A stretch of DNA of 64,000 bases from Bradyrhizobium centrolobii (GTDB lineage Bacteria; Pseudomonadota; Alphaproteobacteria; Rhizobiales; Xanthobacteraceae), in NCBI RefSeq assembly GCF_001641635.1, contig NZ_LUUB01000097.1, positions 1 through 64,000 of the forward strand. Direction: 5' to 3'. The translations under genes were made by a program, and so were the position numbers. Of this stretch, positions 7,331-17,064 are shown piece by piece (within the stretch, counting starts at the first letter, position 1; each line of letters begins with the position of its first letter). The notes below the pieces were generated by a model. It saw only the letters and a program-made list of their open reading frames with translations. It did no database searches and had not been told where the DNA came from.

Positions 7331-10300
7331 CATTCCTCCCGTCAGCGGCGGCTTCCAGGCCATAGGCAGCCAGATTGGCGCGGATTTCACGCAGAGGCGC
7401 GCGAATGACGCAGACGACACCCTCGCGCTCGAACCTCAGATCGACATGCGCGCCGCCGAATTCGTGCGGCAGGCCCTGCTGGATCAGCCGCGTTCCGAAG
7501 CCGCGCCGCGACGGGGCGACAACGGCAGGACCGCCACGCTCGATCCAGCGCAGCTCGAAATAATCGTCCACGTCCCATCCGACCTGGATCTTTCCGGAGC
7601 CGCTGGAGAATGCGCCGTACTTGACGGCATTGGTCGCGAGCTCATGCAGCGCCATCGAGATCGCGAGCGCGGCCGTGGGCCTGATCCGCAAGTCGGGCCC
7701 GCCGATCGCGATCCTGCCGTCCGCACCCTCGGCGTACGCACCGAGAGCCTCGACGACGACCTCGCGCAACTCCGCCGATTCCCAGTTCTCCCGAACCAGC
7801 ACGTCGTGCGCCTTGGAAAGCGCGATCAGGCGGGCATCGAAGGCCTTGCGGCCCTCGCCGAGGCTCGGCGCGTTGCGCAGGGTCTGCAGTGCAAACGACT
7901 GCACGGTGGTCAGCGTGTTCTTGACGCGGTGATTGAGCTCGTTGACGAGCAGCTCGCGATGGCGCTCCTGGCGCTTGCGCTCGGAAATGTCGATGGCGGC
8001 GCAGACCGCACCCTGGAACTGGCCGGTCGGGTCCACGATCGGCGAGGCCTGGAAGATCGCGGTTGCGGACGCGCCGTCGTCGAAGCGGATCTCCAGCTCC
8101 TCGTTGCCGACTTCCTCGCCGCGCGCGGCGCGCTGCAATGGCAGCTCGGACGCCGCAAGTTCCCGGCCGGCGCGAAACAACCGACAGGCGGGTCGCTCGT
8201 CCGGCGGCGCCGACAGCGACATGTTCGCATCGGGCCGCACCCGCAGCAGCCGCGAACCATAGGCATTGCCGAAGATGCGCTTCGCGCCCCGATCATGCGT
8301 GAACCACACCGCCGCCGGCACCGTGCTGACGACGGCTTCCAGCCGCGCCGCCTGCTGGCGCTGCGTCTCTTCGGCTTCTCGCCGGATCCGCGCTAGTTGC
8401 AGGTTGGCGCGCACGCGCGCCAGCAATTCGCGCGCCGAAAACGGCTTGTTGACGTAGTCGTCGGCCCCGGCCTCCAGCCCCTCGACGCGCGCTTCTTCGC
8501 CGGCCCGCGCGGACAGGAGGATGACGGGCAATCCGCGCAGTTGATCATCGCCGCGCAGCGCGGCGAGCAGCGCGATGCCGTCGAGGCGCGGCATCATCAC
8601 GTCGGAGAGGACGAGGTCAGGCCGCTGCCGCCGGGCCGACTCCAGTGCGCCCTCTCCGTCTGAAAACGCCTCGACCCGATAACCCTGCGCATCGAGCAGA
8701 CGTTTGACGTAGTCGCGCAGGTCGGCGTTGTCATCGGCGAGGATGATCCGCTCGCCTCGCCCGCGCGTCAGCGCGTCCGGCGTCTCCGGGGCGCTTTCGA
8801 GGACCACGCCGCTGCGCAGATCGGTCCCGCCGCCATCCTGCGGTAGCCAGCGCAGCGCCTCCTGGACGTAGGCTTCGACGCGGCTTCCGACCGGAAGCGA
8901 GACGGTCGCCTGCTCGGCGACGCGGTCGGCGGCCAAATGCGCGCGACCGAACGGTATCGTCACGGTGAACACGCTGCCGCGGCCGAGATCGCTCTCGACC
9001 GCGAGGGCGCCGCCGTGCTGCTTGACCAGTTCGTGAACCAGCGCAAGGCCGATGCCGCTGCCCTCGAACGTCCGGCCCCGTGCCCCCTTGATCCGATGGA
9101 AGCGCTCGAACAGGTGCGGCAGCTCATGGCCGGGAATGCCCGTACCGGTGTGTCGCACCTTGAGCTCGGCCGCGGTTCCGTCGGCGCTGACGCGCGTCTC
9201 CACCGCGATCTCGCCATCGAAGGTGAATTTGAACGCGTTGGAGATCAGGTTGAGGACGATCTTCTCCCACATCTCGCGATCGACAAAGACCGGCTGCGGC
9301 AGCGCCGGGCACGCGATGGTCAAGCACAGCCCCGCCCGATCGGTCGCCGAGCGGAAATTGGAGGCGAGCTCCGCGGTGAAGGCGGCAAGATCGGTCGGCG
9401 CGAAACTGGCGCGCATGCGGCCAGCCTCGATGCGGGAGAAATCGAGGAGGCTGTTCACGAGCCTGAGCAGCCGCAACGAATTGCGATGTGCAACGTCGAG
9501 CCGCTCGCGCTGGATCGCATGCAGCGCCACCTGCGAGGTGTCGTTGAGCGCGTCCTCGATCGGGCCCAGCATCAAGGTCAGGGGCGTGCGGAACTCGTGG
9601 CTGATGTTGGAGAAGAACGTGGTCTTGGCGCGATCGATCTCGGCCAGCGCCTCGGCGCGCCGCCGCTCCTCCTCATAGGCCTGCGCATTGGCAAGGCACG
9701 CGCCGATCTCGCCGGCGGCGAGCTCGAGGAAATGGCGGTAATCGTCGTCGAACAGGCGGAACGGGTTGAGGCCGGCGACGAGGATGCCCTTGCGCGCGGT
9801 CTCGCCGCGCGCCGGGATCGGGATCACGGCCGCCTGGCGCGGGCTCTGGTCCCAAACGCCACGCGGAAACGCGGCCCCGAACCGCGACACGAGGAGGGAC
9901 ACCAGCTGCGACTTCTGCTTGCGAATGACATCAGTGAGCGACCAGGGTGACGGCGCATCGAGCGATATCCTGACGACAGCCGCCGGGTGGTCGCCGTCGA
10001 AGCCGGACGAGCCGACCAGCGTGATGTCGCGGCCGTCGGGCTCGACGAGGTAGATCAAGGCGAACGGCAGATCCTTGGCGTCTGTTGCGAGCGCATGGCC
10101 CGCGCGACGGCAGGCGCCCTGAAGCGTGCGGGCTTCCGCGGTCGCCGCCGCGAGTTCACGCAGCAGCGCAAGCTGCCGATCGCCGATGACGCGTCGCGTA
10201 TCGTCCGTATTGGCGCAGATGATGCCGCCGGTCGTCCCGTCATCGTCGGGAACGGGACTGTAGGAGAACGTGTAGTAGGTCTCCTCCGGGTAGCCGCTCC

Positions 10301-10685
10301 GCTCCATGATCAGGAGCTGCTCCTCGACGTAAGTCCCCTCGTCGCCCCGCATCGCGGTCGCAAGCATCGGCTCGATCTCGGACCAGATCTCGCGCCAGAC
10401 CTCCGCCGTCGGCCGGCCCAGAGCCCAGGGATGCTTGCCGCCGATGATCGACTTGTAGGCGTCATTGTAGAGGTAGATCAGCTCGCGCCCCCAACCGATC
10501 CAGATCGGCTGACGCGACGTCAGCATGATGCGTACGGCAGTCTTCAGACTGCGCGGCCATGACGCCGGCTCGCCGAGCGGATTGGACGACCAGTCGTGGG
10601 CGCGCAGGCGGGCGCCCATTTCTCCTCCGCCTGACAGGAAATCTGCGGGAGCCCGGGCCTTCGTTAGCTCATAGGCGCTGCTCAC
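7320..10685 (-). CDS. Hybrid sensor kinase with two kinase cores (HisKA-ATPase, REC, PAS, HWE kinase)
   Basis: An 1121-residue cytosolic sensor. An N-terminal PAS-like domain opens with FLSGGGEMGARLRAHDW and is followed by a GAF-like region (about 160-335). Next come a HisKA core with SHEFRTPL (near 361) and its ATPase domain (about 465-580), a receiver domain with SDVMMP (near 691) and NKPFS, and a PAS domain (about 785-905). The protein ends with an HWE kinase (NHRVKNTL near 917; HELATNAVKYG). In the first ATPase domain the G1 box reads RHTGTGIP: the usual Asp is His512. The GTG at 10685 is chosen because FLSGGGEMGA is conserved in the family; an ATG at 10619 with a strong GGAGGAG is the alternative. 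Confidence 0.88.
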   Translation of the reverse strand: MSSAYELTKARAPADFLSGGGEMGARLRAHDWSSNPLGEPASWPRSLKTAVRIMLTSRQPIWIGWGRELIYLYNDAYKSIIGGKHPWALGRPTAEVWREIWSEIEPMLATAMRGDEGTYVEEQLLIMERSGYPEETYYTFSYSPVPDDDGTTGGIICANTDDTRRVIGDRQLALLRELAAATAEARTLQGACRRAGHALATDAKDLPFALIYLVEPDGRDITLVGSSGFDGDHPAAVVRISLDAPSPWSLTDVIRKQKSQLVSLLVSRFGAAFPRGVWDQSPRQAAVIPIPARGETARKGILVAGLNPFRLFDDDYRHFLELAAGEIGACLANAQAYEEERRRAEALAEIDRAKTTFFSNISHEFRTPLTLMLGPIEDALNDTSQVALHAIQRERLDVAHRNSLRLLRLVNSLLDFSRIEAGRMRASFAPTDLAAFTAELASNFRSATDRAGLCLTIACPALPQPVFVDREMWEKIVLNLISNAFKFTFDGEIAVETRVSADGTAAELKVRHTGTGIPGHELPHLFERFHRIKGARGRTFEGSGIGLALVHELVKQHGGALAVESDLGRGSVFTVTIPFGRAHLAADRVAEQATVSLPVGSRVEAYVQEALRWLPQDGGGTDLRSGVVLESAPETPDALTRGRGERIILADDNADLRDYVKRLLDAQGYRVEAFSDGEGALESARRQRPDLVLSDVMMPRLDGIALLAALRGDDQLRGLPVILLSARAGEEARVEGLEAGADDYVNKPFSARELLARVRANLQLARIRREAEETQRQQAARLEAVVSTVPAAVWFTHDRGAKRIFGNAYGSRLLRVRPDANMSLSAPPDERPACRLFRAGRELAASELPLQRAARGEEVGNEELEIRFDDGASATAIFQASPIVDPTGQFQGAVCAAIDISERKRQERHRELLVNELNHRVKNTLTTVQSFALQTLRNAPSLGEGRKAFDARLIALSKAHDVLVRENWESAELREVVVEALGAYAEGADGRIAIGGPDLRIRPTAALAISMALHELATNAVKYGAFSSGSGKIQVGWDVDDYFELRWIERGGPAVVAPSRRGFGTRLIQQGLPHEFGGAHVDLRFEREGVVCVIRAPLREIRANLAAYGLEAAADGRNDGI

Positions 10686-10822
10686 ATCTGACTCCGACGC
10701 ACACGGCACGCGGAAGCGAATGGCACATGACCGCGTTCGCGATGCCCCAGCATCGCGCCCGGTATTTCTTGTTTGAGCATGATCCTCTCGGAAAGCCGCC
10801 GCACCCTGTTCCGGACCATGCG

Positions 10823-11077
10823 CTATGCGGACTTCCTTTCCGTGCGCATCTGGACGACCGCCCGCTCGCCGGCGTCGACGAGCTGGCCCAATCGGGTGCG
10901 TCCCGTCAGCGCGCAGCGAATGATATTTTCGGCAATCGCCCTGCGGAAATCGTGGCTCTCGCCATCGGGGCGATTGCGGCAAATCCGATCCAGCGCCAGC
11001 TCCATGTTGATCCGTGTACGGGTGTCGAAATGCTCGCCGATCATTCGCCCGGCCTCGATGAGTTGATGTCCGGGCAC
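10823..11077 (-). CDS. Small uncharacterised helical protein
   Basis: An 84-residue, charged, mostly helical protein (MELALDRICRNRPDGESHD; RRAIAENIIRCALTG) without signal peptide or membrane helix. Codon use is GC-rich like neighbouring genes. The GTG at 11077 has no strong ribosome-binding site; the ATG at 11044, preceded by GAGG, would give a 73-residue form. It stands alone between the hybrid kinase and another small gene. Function unknown. Confidence 0.6.
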   Translation of the reverse strand: MPGHQLIEAGRMIGEHFDTRTRINMELALDRICRNRPDGESHDFRRAIAENIIRCALTGRTRLGQLVDAGERAVVQMRTERKSA

Positions 11078-11157
11078 AAACGTTCGACGGCCGCGCGGAG
11101 TTCCTTTCGAGGGGAAAGCGCAGTGCCGCGTGACACCCTACCGCGCGAAGGCGCGGC

Positions 11158-11415
11158 TTACGTCCGACCTCTCGCGCGCTGGGCCTGGGCCCAGGCAATC
11201 TCGACATCCCGGGGCGGCGCGTCCAGTTGCCGGATCGGCGTCAGCTCGCCGGATGCAGAGATAATGGCGGTCTCCTCGCGGCGGCAGCGCGGGCAGACGA
11301 AACGGACCTCATGCGGGGATGCCGACCAGCTCGACCGTTTGACGTTGGCTGCCATTGGCCAGGCCTCGCAATGCGAGCAGGATACCAGGAACCGACCGGG
11401 ATCGAGCATACCCAT
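11158..11415 (-). CDS. Small zinc-ribbon-like protein
   Basis: An 85-residue protein with two Cys pairs, CSHC near residue 13 and CPRC near residue 40, spaced as in a small zinc ribbon. A C-terminal helix with WAQAQRARGR follows. GGAGG lies 5 nt before the ATG at 11415, which fixes the start. No catalytic motif. Proteins of this kind are common orphan genes in Bradyrhizobium. Confidence 0.7.
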   Translation of the reverse strand: MGMLDPGRFLVSCSHCEAWPMAANVKRSSWSASPHEVRFVCPRCRREETAIISASGELTPIRQLDAPPRDVEIAWAQAQRARGRT

Positions 11416-11483
11416 CTTAGCCTCCGGCCTGCCCGCCCCCTTCAATGATTAACTCATGTGAATCGTTCCGGCACGCTGATACC

Positions 11484-11696
11484 TCAGCGCGCGCCCTTGA
11501 GCGTGCAGGACGTCGTGCAGGTCACCGTCGTACCGCGGTCGCACGCCTTGCAGGCGCTGACGCACTGGTTCATGTCGCGCGGATTGTAGGAGCTGTAGTT
11601 CCGCACCGGGCAGGCCGCGGTCGAGCCGGTGACGTCCTGCTCCGGCTCGCAGGCCGCGGTCATGAGCGCAACGAGGATGATCGCAACAACCCGCAT
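11484..11696 (-). CDS. Small Cys-rich lipoprotein
   Basis: A 70-residue protein with a lipoprotein signal (MRVVAIILVALMTAAC, lipobox TAAC). The short mature domain contains seven further cysteines (ACPV, QCVSACKAC, TCTTSC), likely as disulphides. The start is set by the signal peptide; a longer frame exists to 11780. Unknown role at the periplasmic face of a membrane. Confidence 0.7.
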   Translation of the reverse strand: MRVVAIILVALMTAACEPEQDVTGSTAACPVRNYSSYNPRDMNQCVSACKACDRGTTVTCTTSCTLKGAR

Positions 11697-11849
11697 GGGA
11701 TTGCCCTGTGAGACCTGGCAAAGCGACATCTGCGGGATGCGCTGCGCGACAGCGAACCCCGGCATTCCCATCGAGAGCAATCGCGCATCGCGACGCTCAC
11801 ATCCCTTAGAGGATGCGCGGCAAATATTAAGAACGGATTGCAGCCGACG

Positions 11850-12026
11850 TCAGGCCGCGGCCCTGTTCGCGATAGCCTGCCGCATATCGCCCGCGAGCTG
11901 GTAGTAGTGGTCAGCGAGCTTGAGATAAAACTCGCGCTTGGCCGTGTCGGTGGCGAGCTTGGCGATCAGCTCGCATTCGGCGCGCAGCGTCTCGAAACGT
12001 TCCAGTCTGTCCTGAAGGTCGGTCAT
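11850..12026 (-). CDS. Small helical protein, unknown function
   Basis: A 58-residue helical protein beginning MTDLQDRLERFETLRAECE and containing FYLKLADHYYQLAGDMRQA. Similar short orphan proteins are frequent in Bradyrhizobium. The start codon at 12026 is chosen because the protein reads well from there; an in-frame extension to 12113 looks non-coding. No regulatory or enzymatic motif. Confidence 0.7.
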   Translation of the reverse strand: MTDLQDRLERFETLRAECELIAKLATDTAKREFYLKLADHYYQLAGDMRQAIANRAAA

Positions 12027-12149
12027 CGGCGTGTCCCCATCTAACGCCTCAAGGACGATCAACCTAAGCCCGGGAAATAGGTCACCGCCAACATCGTTAT
12101 CGCGTAGAAGCAATTTTTCCCGACAGAGGCGGCAACGGTCCGCGAATGG

Positions 12150-13886
12150 CTATTTGCTGTCCATTCGCCAGGCCCCGTCCCAATCGGCGGTCGGCGGATT
12201 GGCCTCGAACTGCGCGATGCGGCCGAGCATCGTCAGCGACGGGCCGTCGGCGGGGACGCTCTCCAGCGCCGCATTGAACGCGGCGCGTGCATCGTCGAAG
12301 CGGCGCGCGCGATAGGCGGCAAGGCCCTCGGCGTAATGCGTGCGCAGGATCTCTTGCGGACCGGTGAGCGCGCCGGCCCTTCCCATCACCTCGAAGACTG
12401 CTTGCGGCGCGCTCTGGCCGACAACCGCGAGACGGTCAATCTCGCGCAGCTCGAGGCCCGATCCGACCCCATCTGCGGTCGTCTGCGAAATCAGGATGCG
12501 AGTGCCGTACGCCTTGTTGACGGCCTCGAGGCGCGAGGCCAGGTTCACCGCATCGCCCATCACGGTAAAGCTCATCATCAGGTCGGAGCCGATGCTGCCG
12601 GTCAAAACCTCGCCGGTGGCGATGCCGATCCGCAAGTCGCATGGCGCCGGCATGGCGCGGATGCCGAGCAGATCCGGCAGCTGCTGCTGGAGCGCGGGCA
12701 CCTGATCGGCCATGTCGATGGCGGCGTGGCAGGCAAGCTCTGCCTGCTCCGCCTCCTCGATGAAGGGCGGCCCCCAGTAGGACATGATGGCGTCGCCGAT
12801 ATATTTGTCGATGACGCCGCGATTGTTCCTGATCGGGCCGGACATCACCGTAAAGTAGTGGTTCATGACCTTGACGAGGCCGCGCGGGGTCATGCCCTCG
12901 CTCATCGAGGTGAAACCGCTCATGTCGCAGAACATGATGGTCATCACCCGGCGCTGGCCGTCGATGGCCACCTCGGGCCGGTCGATCAACCCCTGCACCA
13001 CCTTTGGATCGATGTAGCGGCCAAAGGTCTCGCGGATGCGCTCGTTCTGACGCAGCTGCTCGATCATGCGGTTGAAGGCGGCAGCGAGCTCACCGATCTC
13101 GTCCCGGGTCGAGACGGTGATGGGCTTGTCGAAGTGGCCCGCCTCGACCTCGCGGGTGCCGGCCAGCAACAGCCGCACCGGCCGCGTGATGCCGCTGGAG
13201 ACCAGCAGCGCAAAGGCAAATCCAACGACCGCCGCGAGAAGCGTCACGACGCCCGAAACGATGATCGCCTGATGCTGATGGCCGATCACCGTCGACGTGC
13301 TGGCGTAGACCTGCTTCAGCATGTCGGCGCGGATCAGATCGATCTTCTGGTTGAACTGGTCGCGTATGGCGTCGATATGCTCCAGCGTGTTGCGAGCCTC
13401 CGCTGCCTGCTTGGCGTCGACTTGCTTGAGGAGCTTTGCGTGGTCCTCGTTCATGTCGCGGCGCAGCTCGGTGACGGCGGTTTCGATGCGGGTCTCGATC
13501 CGCGCCAGCGCGGCATTGTCGGAAGGAGTCCTGGTGTCGTCGATGATCGCGTTGATGAGGGTGCGCGCGCGCTCGGCCTCCTCCTCGATCTTCCGGTCCG
13601 CTGCCTCAAACTCACGAAGGCGCGCCGCGTAAGCCTCCTCGTCCGATGGCGACTGCATCTTGGTCATGACCATGCGCCGCAGCGCCACCGCCCGTTCCAG
13701 CGAGCGGATATTGGCGCGCGCCAGGTCTCCGTAGGCCGGGATGTAGCGGTTGGTCAGCTCGTCGAGCAGAACACCAACCTGGCTGGACATCACCATCGAC
13801 AGGATCGCCGTGACCAGCATCAGGACGATCAGTCCGAGGGCGATGCCGACGATCTTGCGTCGGATCGACTGGTTGAAAATCGGCAT
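12150..13886 (-). CDS. Membrane class III adenylate/guanylate cyclase with HAMP domain
   Basis: A 578-residue protein. A first helix (IVGIALGLIVLMLVTAILS) is followed by a helical periplasmic sensor of about 150 residues, a second helix, and a HAMP linker (PVRLLLAGTREVEAGHFDKP). The class III catalytic domain has the first metal Asp in FCDMSGFTS, the second in GDAIMSYWG, the Lys of DKYIGDA, and the Asn/Arg pair in FTVMGDAVNLASRLE. All are intact, so it should make cAMP or a related cyclic nucleotide. A single TPR-like segment (AYRARRFDDARAAFNAALE) ends the protein. The start at 13886 directly precedes the first helix. Confidence 0.9.
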   Translation of the reverse strand: MPIFNQSIRRKIVGIALGLIVLMLVTAILSMVMSSQVGVLLDELTNRYIPAYGDLARANIRSLERAVALRRMVMTKMQSPSDEEAYAARLREFEAADRKIEEEAERARTLINAIIDDTRTPSDNAALARIETRIETAVTELRRDMNEDHAKLLKQVDAKQAAEARNTLEHIDAIRDQFNQKIDLIRADMLKQVYASTSTVIGHQHQAIIVSGVVTLLAAVVGFAFALLVSSGITRPVRLLLAGTREVEAGHFDKPITVSTRDEIGELAAAFNRMIEQLRQNERIRETFGRYIDPKVVQGLIDRPEVAIDGQRRVMTIMFCDMSGFTSMSEGMTPRGLVKVMNHYFTVMSGPIRNNRGVIDKYIGDAIMSYWGPPFIEEAEQAELACHAAIDMADQVPALQQQLPDLLGIRAMPAPCDLRIGIATGEVLTGSIGSDLMMSFTVMGDAVNLASRLEAVNKAYGTRILISQTTADGVGSGLELREIDRLAVVGQSAPQAVFEVMGRAGALTGPQEILRTHYAEGLAAYRARRFDDARAAFNAALESVPADGPSLTMLGRIAQFEANPPTADWDGAWRMDSK

Positions 13887-14211
13887 GGGTGCGGGCAAAG
13901 GGCTGAAAGGATCGGTTCCGGAACTGAATATACCGGATTGGGCCGCGGGAACACGCGCAATCTGGCCAGGTCTAGGCGTCCTGAGCCGCCACGACTGACG
14001 TACGCGCCCCATTCGTTAACAAGCATTTAAGTGGCCCGGCTTTCCTCTTTCCGAAAGTTCCCGGACGTTCCATCCGCATTTTGCCGCATTGTTGCGTGAG
14101 CGTGCCCAACGCGAAACGGTGCCACATCATCACTGCGGCATCGTTTCTGAGTCTCAAGCCGCATCCGGTCGCGGACTTTGGTTTGTAGTGGTTTCGCAGG
14201 GGGACCATGGA

Positions 14212-16416
14212 ATGAACCAGTGCCTACGCTCGCTCGCGTATGTCCTCGCTATTGCCGCACTTTCGCTCGTTTCGACAGAGGCAGTGGCGAAAACCAGTCA
14301 CAAATCATCCGCGCCGAAGAAGACGCATGAGGCCAAGGCCGGCAACAAGGCCGGCAAGCAACGCCAAGCCGCAACGGCCAAGGCCCGGCACGCCAGGCAT
14401 GCCGATGCCAAACGCAAGTCGAACAAGCCGGCGGACGACGAGCCCTCGGACAAGCCGGCCCCGCCGCCCCTCACCGGCGATCTCGCCGCGGTGAAGGACG
14501 CGATCGACCTCGCGCGCAAGGGCAAGACCGACGACGCCACTGCAGCGCGCGACCGGATCGCCGACCCCGCCGGACAGAAGCTCGCTGAATGGTTCATCCT
14601 GCGCCATTCCGAGACCACGGCGAATTTCAACCGCTACGCAGCCTTCCTTGCCGCCAATCCGGACTGGCCGAGCAACGCGCTGTTGCGCCGCCGCGCGGAA
14701 GCACATTTGTGGCAGGAGAAGAGCGACGCCGCCACCGTGCACAAGTTCACGATGGACCGGCCGACCAGCGCCAAGGGCAAGTTCGCGCTCGCCCGCGTGC
14801 TGCTCGCCGAGGGCGATCGCGACCGCGCGCAAAACCTGGTCCGCGATGCCTGGCGCACCGACGAACTGTCCGAACGCAGCGAGGAGGACGCCTTTGAGGC
14901 GTTCCGCGATCTCCTGACCGCCGACGACCATCGCGCCCGCATGGACAAGCGCCTGGGGGCCAAGGACTATGCCGGTGCGAGGCGCGCGGCCAAGCGGCTC
15001 GGCAGCGACGCGCTTGCGATCGTCAAGGCCTGCGCAGGGGTCACCGGCAAGGCGAACAACGCCAAGGATTATCTCGACGACGTGGCGGCCGAGGCACGCC
15101 GCGATCTCGGCTATGTCCTGTGTCGTGCACAGTGGCACCTCCAGAAGGACCGCATCGATGACGCCGCCGAGGTGATCCTCGCCGCCGCGCCCGACACCAT
15201 GGCGGCCCAGGACACCGACGCCTGGTGGCGCGAGCGGCGCCTGCTCGCGCGCAAACTGCTCGACCAGGGCAAGGCCAGGACGGCCTATGACGTGGTGCGC
15301 ACGGCCGCAGTGCCCGAGAAGGAGGTCTATCGCGTCGACTACCACTTCATGTGCGGCTGGATCGCGCTGCGGTATCTGGACGATCCCAAAACGGCGCTGG
15401 CGCACTTCGCTGCGATCGACGAGGGCTCGGTCAATCCGATCGCGCTGTCGCGGGGCCATTACTGGCGCGGCCGCGCGGCGGAGGCGATGGGCGCGACGAC
15501 CGATGCGCGCCTGAGCTATCAGGCGGCGGCGCGCTATTCGACCGCCTATTACGGCCAGCTCGCCCGCGCCAGGCTCGGCCTCGACCGGATCGAGCTGCGC
15601 GCGCCCTCACCCGTTCTGGCCTCGGCCGACACGCCGCCCGCGGACGAGCGCGTGCGCGCCGCCGACATGCTCTATGCCATCGGCGAACGCGACGTGGTGT
15701 TCTATTTCGCCGACGATTTCGCCGAGCAGAGCAGCGACGTCGCCGCCCTCGAAGCGCTCGGCGAACTCGCCGGTCGGCGCAACGACGCCCATGCGATGCT
15801 CGAGATCGGCAAGTCCGCCCTGGCACGCGGGCTCGCGCTCGACCATTACGCCTTCCCGATCATCGGAATCCCGGCGCACAAGCAGGTCGCGCCCGAGATC
15901 GAGCAAAGCGTGATCTATTCGGTGGTACGCACCGAAAGCGCCTTCGACCAGCGCGACAAGTCGCCCGCCAACGCGGTCGGCCTGATGCAGGTGACGCCGG
16001 AAGCGGGACGCGACACGGCCAAGCGCTTCGGCGTGACCTATGACTGGGACCGCATGGTCTCAGATCCCGTCTACAATACGCAGATGGGCGCGGCCGAGCT
16101 CAGTGCGCTCCTGTCGGAATACCGCGGCAACCAGATCATGACCTTCGCCGGCTACAACGCCGGACGCGGCCGGGTGCGCGAATGGGTGCAAGCGCACGGC
16201 GATCCCCGCGACCCCAAGGTCGATCCGGTCGACTGGGTCGAGCGCATTCCGCTGTCGGAGACGCGCAACTACGTGCAGCGGGTGATGGAGAACGTGCTGG
16301 TCTATCGCGAGCGCTTCGAGGGCAGCAGCCTGGCCACGGCGAAGTCCGAGCAGCGCGTCACGACGCACGAAGTGAGCGCGGCACCGACGGCATCGGCCGC
16401 AGCCCCCTCGCCCTAG
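14212..16416 (+). CDS. Soluble lytic murein transglycosylase
   Basis: A 734-residue periplasmic enzyme that cleaves peptidoglycan glycan strands. It has a signal peptide (LRSLAYVLAIAALSLVSTEAVA), then a Lys/Ala-rich linker to about residue 75. A helical superhelix resembling the Slt70 doughnut spans about 85-560, followed by the SLT catalytic domain (about 580-720). The catalytic Glu is in VVRTESAFD. GLMQVTPEAGRDTA, FAGYNAGRGRVREW and ETRNYVQRVMENVLVY are the conserved catalytic-domain motifs. The ATG at 14212 follows GGGGGACC; an upstream in-frame ATG at 14089 would bury the signal peptide. Confidence 0.93.
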   Translation: MNQCLRSLAYVLAIAALSLVSTEAVAKTSHKSSAPKKTHEAKAGNKAGKQRQAATAKARHARHADAKRKSNKPADDEPSDKPAPPPLTGDLAAVKDAIDLARKGKTDDATAARDRIADPAGQKLAEWFILRHSETTANFNRYAAFLAANPDWPSNALLRRRAEAHLWQEKSDAATVHKFTMDRPTSAKGKFALARVLLAEGDRDRAQNLVRDAWRTDELSERSEEDAFEAFRDLLTADDHRARMDKRLGAKDYAGARRAAKRLGSDALAIVKACAGVTGKANNAKDYLDDVAAEARRDLGYVLCRAQWHLQKDRIDDAAEVILAAAPDTMAAQDTDAWWRERRLLARKLLDQGKARTAYDVVRTAAVPEKEVYRVDYHFMCGWIALRYLDDPKTALAHFAAIDEGSVNPIALSRGHYWRGRAAEAMGATTDARLSYQAAARYSTAYYGQLARARLGLDRIELRAPSPVLASADTPPADERVRAADMLYAIGERDVVFYFADDFAEQSSDVAALEALGELAGRRNDAHAMLEIGKSALARGLALDHYAFPIIGIPAHKQVAPEIEQSVIYSVVRTESAFDQRDKSPANAVGLMQVTPEAGRDTAKRFGVTYDWDRMVSDPVYNTQMGAAELSALLSEYRGNQIMTFAGYNAGRGRVREWVQAHGDPRDPKVDPVDWVERIPLSETRNYVQRVMENVLVYRERFEGSSLATAKSEQRVTTHEVSAAPTASAAAPSP

Positions 16417-16499
16417 GCTCGCACCGCCGGGGCTGGACGCGGCGCGAAGCTGGACGCGGTGACTGCGGCCGACCTTTCTGCGCGGCCTGCATTGTTCGG

Positions 16500-16808
16500 C
16501 TAGCCGTCAACTCCTTCCGTGGTAAGAAGGTCGTGCGCGCGCAGGTATGCCTCTGTCAGCGAGCGCGAGAGCGCGCCCATCTGCATCATGCAGCTCCAGG
16601 TCGAGATGGCCGCCAACACCGTGATCGCCTCGAGCGAGCTTCCGTAGGGCCAGAGCATTCCCATGGCCGACGGCTGATAGCGACGGTAGCAATCATAGTC
16701 GCAGTACCGCCGTTGCGTGGACATATGCCGGATGTAACTCGAGCCCAGCGGCTGGGCGCACGCGCTGCAGGCGGCGCCGTGGCGAGCTTGTCCCTGATTG
16801 ACGAGCAT
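16500..16808 (-). CDS. Small CxxC...CxxxC protein with a C-terminal hydrophobic segment (paralogue A)
   Basis: A 102-residue protein starting MLVNQG. Four cysteines are placed as Cys14-x2-Cys17-x18-Cys36-x3-Cys40 (CSAC, CDYDC). A hydrophobic stretch (LEAITVLAAISTWSCMMQMG) could lie on or in a membrane. It shares the start, the tyrosines and exact cysteine spacing with the next gene (16876-17064), so the two are paralogues. The spacing fits a small zinc finger of treble-clef type. Function unknown. Confidence 0.7.
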   Translation of the reverse strand: MLVNQGQARHGAACSACAQPLGSSYIRHMSTQRRYCDYDCYRRYQPSAMGMLWPYGSSLEAITVLAAISTWSCMMQMGALSRSLTEAYLRAHDLLTTEGVDG

Positions 16809-16875
16809 GTATTTCAATGTCGTGCCCTCTCCTGCCGAAAGACGCATCCGCCGATCACCCCGACCGCCTGTCCGC

Positions 16876-17064
16876 TCAAGACGCTGCTCGCGTTTGCGTC
16901 CCGATCGACGACACCGCTTCGTGATGTCGTGCGTAACACTCGTGGTCGCAGTAGGGCAGCAGCGTCCTGACGTCGCGCAGATAGCCGCCGCTGATCTCCT
17001 CGCAGCACCACAGACAGTACGTCTTGCGGAAAGGGGTTCTGCCATTCACCAGTATGAACCTCAT
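16876..17064 (-). CDS. Small CxxC...CxxxC protein (paralogue B)
   Basis: A 62-residue protein (MRFILVNGRTPFRKTYC...). Cysteines lie at 17, 20, 39 and 43, i.e. C-x2-C-x18-C-x3-C, identical in spacing to the 16500-16808 protein, with similar flanks (YLRDVRTLLPYCDHECYARH). Its ATG overlaps the stop of the secreted protein gene upstream by the ATGA junction, so the two are translated together. Zinc binding is likely. Role unknown. Confidence 0.75.
   Translation of the reverse strand: MRFILVNGRTPFRKTYCLWCCEEISGGYLRDVRTLLPYCDHECYARHHEAVSSIGTQTRAAS

Noticed and set aside
10686..11207. Extension of the hybrid kinase to 11207
   Set aside because: The extra residues are Arg/His-rich with no domain and overlap an opposite reading of a separate small gene. 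The family motif begins only after 10685.
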